This document shows positions 60,301-64,000 of a stretch of 64,000 nt of DNA, one piece after another. The notes under the pieces were generated by a model. The model was not told where the DNA came from, searched no databases, and saw nothing but the letters and a program-made list of their open reading frames with translations. The stretch's first letter is position 1. Every line of letters starts with the position of its first letter. Source of the stretch: Trabulsiella odontotermitis (lineage in GTDB: Bacteria; Pseudomonadota; Gammaproteobacteria; Enterobacterales; Enterobacteriaceae); the NCBI RefSeq assembly GCF_030053895.1, contig NZ_CP125781.1, positions 4,030,001-4,094,000 on the forward strand, written 5' to 3'. A program made the translations under genes and the position numbers.

Positions 60301-61294
60301 GACCACCGCGCAGACGGACAACCACCGCGTCCAGACGGTTTACCTGCCGGGCAGCTTCACCCCTCTGCTCAGAATCGAAACATCGATGGAAGAGCTTAAA
60401 AAAGCGGCACACCGCTCACTGGCGGAGAAGCTTCAGCAAGACGCAGGCATGACCTTCATGTCGGAGCTGGTAACTATGCTGGACGACCTGGAACAGGAGC
60501 TGCGACTGGGTAAAATCAGTGAAGCGAACCGCCAGTGGCTGGCACAGTGCGGACTGACTCCGGCACAGATGGAAAACCAGATGGAACCCGTGTACACGCC
60601 ACTGCGTAAAATCCACCTGTATCACTGCGACCACCGCGGCCTGCCGCTGGCGTTGATACAGACCGATGGCGGAATCGCGTGGAGTGCAGAATACGATGAA
60701 TGGGGCAACATGTTGCGGGAAGATAACCCGGATGATCTGGAGCAACTTATCCGTTTGCCAGGGCAACAGTACGATAAAGAGACGGGGCTGCACTATAACC
60801 GTCACCGGTATTATGACCCAACGCAGGGTCGGTATATTACTCAGGATCCTATCGGGTTGAGGGGGGGATGGAACCCTTATACGTATCCATTGAATCCTAT
60901 CCAATTTGTAGATCCATTAGGCTTAGCTCAAGTTTGTTCAAGACCTCTCAAAGGTTCGCGAGGTATTAGAACAAATGGCATGACAGGTCTTGATCTTGGC
61001 GTTTTCCATGCACACATATTCTTCGATGATGGTACTAATATCGGCTTCGGGGGTGATAGTGGGTTATTTAGTGAGCCTAAAACTAATGATTACACCTGTA
61101 ATAAAGAAAAATATAATGATGATATAATGAAAAAAGCAGTCGAGATAGTCAAAAACGAACCAGATAATTTATTGTTTCCGGAAGGAAGTAAGCAATATGG
61201 AAATGATAACTATAACTTCATAGTGAATAACTGTCAGGACTTTGTAAGCGATGTTCTGGATGAGTACAAAAAATTAGAAGGTGCGAAACAATGA
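57338..61294 (+). CDS. rhs: PAAR-Rhs polymorphic toxin with candidate permuted-papain C-terminus
   Basis: A 1318-residue Rhs effector of the enterobacterial RhsA-like clade. The N-terminus is a PAAR-like tip (GKPAARQGDMTAIGG) for type VI loading, then the ADLPGP-like region and the beta-cage of YD repeats (for example RYEYSVAGDL, YDAAGRL). The self-cleaving core ends with DPIGLRGGWN and DPLGL (residue 1196). The last 122 residues are a unique, AT-rich toxin. Its HAHIFFDDG (His1224/1226) and NNCQDFV (Cys1299) are spaced like the His...Cys pair of permuted NlpC/LRAT-type hydrolases. Toxic activity is inferred. ATG 57338 is chosen over a TTG two codons earlier. Confidence 0.88.
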   Translation: MTGKPAARQGDMTAIGGPIVQGSAGVFIGAPTGVACSVCPGGITYGSPVNPLLGAKVLPGETDVALPGPLPFVLSRSYSSYQTKTPAPVGIFGPGWYAPSDIHLQIRDGEIVLNDSGGRSIHFDPLFPGETAFSRSESLWLARCGTLKLHESNVLHRLWQALPESIRLSPHMYLATSSPQGPWWLLGWADRVPGVDEALPAPLPSHRILTGLVDGFGHALTFHREARGDFTGYITAVTDGAGRRFRLELARISGVPQTHYGADEGVRLAALWLTHDPEYPDKLPPVALVRYEYSSRGELAAVYDRGDAQVRCFDYDPQHPGRMVAHQYAGRPKTVYRYDAAGRVVEQHNPADLSYTYRYEKNTVTITDNLNRHEVLHTEGERGMKRVIKKDLADGSSTHSEFDPAGRLIAQTDAAGRKTQYRLSPGSGLLTEIVTPDGRSQQFNYNGQHLLIIATGADGLSSRKEYDDLGRLAAETSRRGDVTRYFYADSQSEYPSATEAPSGSRKHMTWSRYGQLLTFTDCSGYETRYEYNRFGQITAIHQEEDLSHYWAYDSRGRLVSRKDTPGLETRYEYSVAGDLTTVVSPDGSRRETQYDAGGRPISITEGGLTRKMKYDAAGRITTLVNENNATTTFSWDPMDRLVAERGFDGRIRHYHYSVSGHLIRSEDEGLVTLWHYDASDRLTHRTVNDEEAERWQYNEYGWLKDISHHSNGHRVTVHYDYDETGRMTRERQTVHTPDAGELQWEHTTAYEYRNSLVYRTTSDHLPPVEWLTYGSGYLAGMKFGNEPLIDFIRDRLHRETLRSFGTYELASAYTASGQLQDHTLSLSAFNREYIYNNSGELVHIHAPLQQRHYQYDAAGRLNQEYQTHTKTTKEYFTDPAGNRIAGQQQYPALPARFPDNRLSEDVNWFYHHDAHGRLTEKDERRVRDGGSHTHHYSYDSQHRLIHYVRTQQGQPLEESRYLYDPLGRRIAAKTMQGTTWYGWDGDRLTTAQTDNHRVQTVYLPGSFTPLLRIETSMEELKKAAHRSLAEKLQQDAGMTFMSELVTMLDDLEQELRLGKISEANRQWLAQCGLTPAQMENQMEPVYTPLRKIHLYHCDHRGLPLALIQTDGGIAWSAEYDEWGNMLREDNPDDLEQLIRLPGQQYDKETGLHYNRHRYYDPTQGRYITQDPIGLRGGWNPYTYPLNPIQFVDPLGLAQVCSRPLKGSRGIRTNGMTGLDLGVFHAHIFFDDGTNIGFGGDSGLFSEPKTNDYTCNKEKYNDDIMKKAVEIVKNEPDNLLFPEGSKQYGNDNYNFIVNNCQDFVSDVLDEYKKLEGAKQ

Positions 61295-61623
61295 GCCGTT
61301 TTCTAGTAAAAATTGTTATCGCTGATATATTTATATTATCAATTCAGGCGGCATTGCTACTTTATCGTCCATTTTATTCACAGAGAAATAATTTAATATC
61401 TGATTTGTTTATTCATTTAATTTTTACTATGAAAAATGATATTATACTCTTTTTAAACCTGCCTTTATTGATTTTTTTGTATTACGCATTATTTTTTTTA
61501 ACACATAAAATGGATGGTTTGATACTGAGATTATCCCTGTTGGGAATTTTAAATTTTATTATTCTGTATTGTATTTCTTGGATTGAAATGCTTCTTTTAA
61601 TAGCAAATGACGTTAGGGGATAG
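61291..61623 (+). CDS. Predicted membrane immunity protein for the Rhs toxin
   Basis: A 110-residue hydrophobic protein with about three membrane segments (near 7-26, 49-72 and 80-105). The ATG overlaps the rhs stop by 4 bases, the usual arrangement of toxin then immunity. It is AT-rich like the toxin end. A membrane immunity protein suggests that the toxin acts at or in the membrane or periplasm. No family recognised. Confidence 0.7.
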   Translation: MSRFLVKIVIADIFILSIQAALLLYRPFYSQRNNLISDLFIHLIFTMKNDIILFLNLPLLIFLYYALFFLTHKMDGLILRLSLLGILNFIILYCISWIEMLLLIANDVRG

Positions 61624-61650
61624 AAGTACGAATACGGTATGTGGAGACAG

Positions 61651-62460
61651 TGAAGCAAACCGGACGTGACTTGCGCAGTGCGGCAGACGCCGGAACAGAT
61701 ACAAAACCAGATGGAGCCGGACTACATGCCGCAGAGAAAACTCCACCTGTATCACTGCGACCACCGCGGCCTGCCGCTGGCGTTGATACAGACCGACGGC
61801 GGAATCGCGTGGAGTGCAGAATACGATGAATGGGGCAACATGTTGCGGGAAGATAACCCGGATGATCTGGAGCAACTTATCCGTTTGCTAGGGCAACAGT
61901 ACGATAAAGAGACGGGGCTGCACTATAACCGTCACCGGTATTATGACCCAACGCAGGGTCGGTATATTACTCAGGATCCTATCGGGTTGAAGGGGGGATG
62001 GAATCTGTACTTATATCTGCTAAATCCAGTGACAGGTATCGATCCGTTGGGATTATCAGGTTGGGATTCCATTGGGAATGGTGGTCTTAGGGAAATATGT
62101 CAACAGGCTGGTTCAGCAGTGGTTTATTTACCACAGGAAGAAGCTATGAGTACAATACATAACATGGAAAATATGCATAACGCATACAACCCACTATCTG
62201 AATATGTTTTCGGGATATCAGCAGGTTCAGCTATTGCTGGTTTAACCGGTACGAGTTTTGGTGTAGCGACTGTAGCAGAAAAGGGTTCTGCATGTATTAA
62301 AGATGTGGCTGAATCCATGATAAAAGATAGAGAAAGGGACCCAACTAATTTGGCATTAACTTGTGTAAAAAGCTTTATAAATGAAGGAAACTCAAGCTTT
62401 CAGGGAAAAGCATCCGGCTATCTTATAGACTCTCTTTTTTCTTATAAACAAAAGCAGTAA
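61651..62460 (+). pseudogene. Orphan Rhs C-terminus 2 (displaced toxin cassette)
   Basis: This copy of the 3' rhs core (from about YHCDHRGLPLALIQTDGG to RYITQDPIGLKGGWN) is followed by a different 134-residue C-terminus after DPLGL. It corresponds to 60600-60863, and about 250 bp are nearly identical. A frameshift and stop near 61666 separate the remaining core, and there is no PAAR or full cage. The frame itself can start at a GTG (61666). The unique end has a hydrophobic stretch (FGISAGSAIAGLTGTSFG) and Cys80 and Cys103. Such orphans are silent toxin reserves that can recombine into the main rhs. Confidence 0.82.
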
Positions 62461-62524
62461 ACACTGCCATTAACAATATAAATTAAAATCGAAATAGTTC
62501 TTAATAACAAAAGAGAGAGATGAC

Positions 62525-63481
62525 ATGAAAAAAAACCTATCAATAATAGCATCTATAATAATCATTATATCTGCAGTTATTATCACTTCTTTTTGCCATT
62601 CAGATAGCGATATGAAAAGATTGAACGAAAATAGCGAATTAATAGTTCTAAAAAAATTAGCAACGCAGGGTGATGTGAAAGCACAAACAGCATTAGGATT
62701 TGCTTATGGAAATGGTAATGGTACAGCACGCAATTACATAAAAGCGAAATATTGGTATGAAAAAGCAGCGCAGCAAGATTACGCACCGGCGCAATTCAAC
62801 TTAGGCCTTTTATATGAAAATGGCTGGACTGGAAACAATGACTTTATATTAGCAAGAGAGTATTACCGCAAAGCGGCAAACCAAGGCTTTGTTAATGCTC
62901 AAATAAATTTGGCAACTCTTTTTATAAATGGCAAAGGAGGAGAAGTCGATTATTATCAAGCGAGGGAACTTTTTCTGAAAGCTGCCGAATCCAATAATCC
63001 TGTTGCCATGTATAATTTGGGTTATATTTATAATTATGGACTGGGACTCCATAGAGATGATGTTCAGGCTGTAAAGTGGTATAGTCAAGCAGCAGATCTT
63101 GGTTCAATGAGTGCAAGAAATTCGCTTGCTCTATTCTATGCAAAAGGTTTAGGCAATCTTCCAGTCGATAAAACCAAGGCGTTGAAGCTAATAAGTACTT
63201 CTGCCTGCCAGGGTTACTCGGTAGCCCAAAATAATTTAGGTATATTGTATTTCGATGGCACAGATGAATTACCAAAAGATTATCTGCAATCCTACGCTTG
63301 GTTTTCAGTGGCTTTTCATAATGGTTTTAAAGAAGCAGGAGATTTACGAAACATAATTATGAAAAAATTAAAGGGACAGGAAATTGAAAAAGCTAAAGAA
63401 CTTTCTAACCAATATATTAAAAATTACGCTCCTTCGCTTAATATGGATGGTACAGATAAAGAGTGTGAGGACTTACAATAA
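62525..63481 (+). CDS. Sel1-repeat protein, likely immunity to orphan toxin 2
   Basis: A 318-residue protein with an N-terminal hydrophobic segment (about 5-24) and about six Sel1-like (TPR) repeats, recognisable as AQFNLGLLYENG, AQINLATLFING, AMYNLGYIYNYG, ARNSLALFYAKG and AQNNLGILYFDG. It follows orphan C-terminus 2 by 64 bp. Sel1 proteins are a known immunity type beside polymorphic toxins. Export or anchoring is likely from the leading segment. Confidence 0.75.
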   Translation: MKKNLSIIASIIIIISAVIITSFCHSDSDMKRLNENSELIVLKKLATQGDVKAQTALGFAYGNGNGTARNYIKAKYWYEKAAQQDYAPAQFNLGLLYENGWTGNNDFILAREYYRKAANQGFVNAQINLATLFINGKGGEVDYYQARELFLKAAESNNPVAMYNLGYIYNYGLGLHRDDVQAVKWYSQAADLGSMSARNSLALFYAKGLGNLPVDKTKALKLISTSACQGYSVAQNNLGILYFDGTDELPKDYLQSYAWFSVAFHNGFKEAGDLRNIIMKKLKGQEIEKAKELSNQYIKNYAPSLNMDGTDKECEDLQ

Positions 63482-63487
63482 AAGTTA

Positions 63488-63789
63488 GTGCCGTATCATT
63501 GCAATAAATCACTTTTAACTTGTGAGGTTAATGCCTTAAATCAAATATGGAATGATGGTGATTGTAGCTTTAGCGATACATATATCGCAACTGAGGTAGG
63601 GATTCTAACTGAAGGTCGAGGCTTGATAGCCACAACAGGTAGAAATATTGCTGGATATTCAATCAGCGATATGATTAAAGGAACACTCAAACAGCACAGG
63701 GTATTGTTTCAACAATACTTGGTTCAGTATTCGGCTATGGAACAGGAAAGAGTTTAGGGGCCGTAACTAATGGGACTGTCGCAACAGCA
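63488..63789 (+). pseudogene. Decayed pretoxin-type fragment
   Basis: A GTG-started frame of 89 codons (63488-63757) encodes GRGLIATTGRNIAGYSI-like text. After about 63693 the frame ending in stop is less coding-like, while the next frame continues as SVFGYGTGKSLGAVTNG, typical of the glycine-rich pretoxin region before CdiA/Rhs C-terminal toxins. A one-base shift therefore split the original frame. No start domain or toxin end remains. It is likely a degraded C-terminal cassette. Confidence 0.55.
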
Positions 63790-63886
63790 GGTGGTGGGGA
63801 TCATCACCCTGAACGACGTGATGACCACGCTGATGGACGACCTGGTCGGTCAGGGACTGGAAGAGCAGAAGAAAGGCGCCGCGTAA
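63790..63886 (+). pseudogene. Duplicate of the ytfL 3' end with internal deletion
   Basis: Bases 63790-63868 match ytfL 56340-56418 with two mismatches. The sequence then jumps to ytfL 56713-56730 (one mismatch), ending in the same TAA. The 294-bp gap lies between two GGAAGAGCAG repeats in ytfL (56409-56418 and 56703-56712), so the copy lost exactly 98 codons in frame. It has no start. The Rhs island thus lies between ytfL and a copy of its tail. Confidence 0.93.
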
Positions 63887-63904
63887 GGCCACCGCTTAAA
63901 CATT

Positions 63905-63935
63905 AACGGCTCCCTATGGGAGCCGTTTTTATTTT
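63905..63935. terminator. Bidirectional terminator between ytfL copy and ytfK
   Basis: AACGGCTCCC pairs with GGGAGCCGTT (63905-63914 with 63918-63927) with a following T-run on the plus strand and A-rich tract before it. It probably was the original ytfL/ytfK convergent terminator, now cut off from intact ytfL by the island. Confidence 0.88.
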
Positions 63936-63963
63936 ATAAACTACTGCATAGCACAGCTGCTGG

Positions 63964-64000
63964 TTACGCCATCTCCGTTTGCAGACGCATAACCTGACGG
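63964..64000 (-). CDS. ytfK: YtfK, 3' end only
   Basis: The minus strand at the window edge reads RQVMRLQTEMA then stop (TAA, 63964-63966), the C-terminus of E. coli YtfK, a 68-residue regulator that activates SpoT (p)ppGpp synthesis. The rest is outside the window. ytfK is the expected neighbour of ytfL, which fixes the right boundary of the Rhs island. Confidence 0.85.
   Translation of the reverse strand, partial: RQVMRLQTEMA

Noticed and set aside
1..64000. tRNA, rRNA or CRISPR arrays
   Set aside because: No cloverleaf-like CCA segments, rRNA text or regularly spaced repeats were seen; this was read by eye only.

Overview
The window comes from an enterobacterial chromosome, most like Citrobacter or a close relative of Salmonella and E. 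coli. Its backbone follows the E. coli K-12 order pyrL-pyrB-pyrI-ridA, mgtA-mgtL, treR-treB-treC, nrdD-nrdG, cybC-pmbA-yjgA-mpl-fbp, yjfF-ytfT-ytfR-ytfQ-ppa, ytfP-tamB-tamA, msrA, ytfL, ytfK, with proteins near-identical to E. coli. The left edge carries part of an arginine deiminase-type cluster (ornithine carbamoyltransferase, ArcD-like antiporter, second ArgR) of the kind found next to pyrBI in Salmonella. The species cannot be fixed from sequence alone.

Five accessory blocks interrupt this backbone. (1) A PHP phosphoesterase lies between ridA and mgtA. (2) About 11.4 kb between nrdG and cybC holds relBE, a ten-gene minus-strand cassette, and a hok/sok locus split by IS150. The cassette contains a PRD protein, the SFCGS protein, DUF4312, DUF4311, DUF4310, an amidohydrolase, DgaE-like and DgaF-like enzymes, a periplasmic lactonase-like protein and a BglG/MtlR-type regulator. 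(3) A methyl-accepting chemotaxis protein with its own sigma-28 promoter lies between fbp and yjfF. (4) Between msrA and ytfL, a LacI-family regulator is divergent from six genes: four tandem Gfo/Idh/MocA oxidoreductases, a GPH sugar symporter and a GH5-like glycosidase. (5) A polymorphic-toxin island lies between ytfL and ytfK: a PAAR-Rhs protein with a candidate permuted papain/LRAT-like C-terminal toxin, a membrane immunity protein, an orphan second Rhs C-terminus, a Sel1-repeat protein and a decayed pretoxin fragment. It ends in a partial copy of the ytfL tail.

How the parts work together. The dga-like cassette reads as uptake through the DUF4310/4311/4312/SFCGS proteins, deacylation by the amidohydrolase, ammonia elimination by the PLP enzyme and aldol cleavage to pyruvate plus a triose phosphate. 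Control would be by PRD proteins and perhaps CRP. The msrA-ytfL block reads as uptake of a glycoside followed by redox steps on sugar carbons, typical of C3-oxidation glycoside pathways. Both pathways are inferred from families and gene order; neither substrate is known.

Regulatory sites seen directly include the pyrBI promoter with its AATTTG start region, leader peptide and attenuator. Others are the mgtL leader with a PhoP box, a TreR palindrome, an FNR site with NrdR-like boxes before nrdD, a relBE operator palindrome, a GalR-type operator before ytfQ, and several intrinsic terminators and REP elements.
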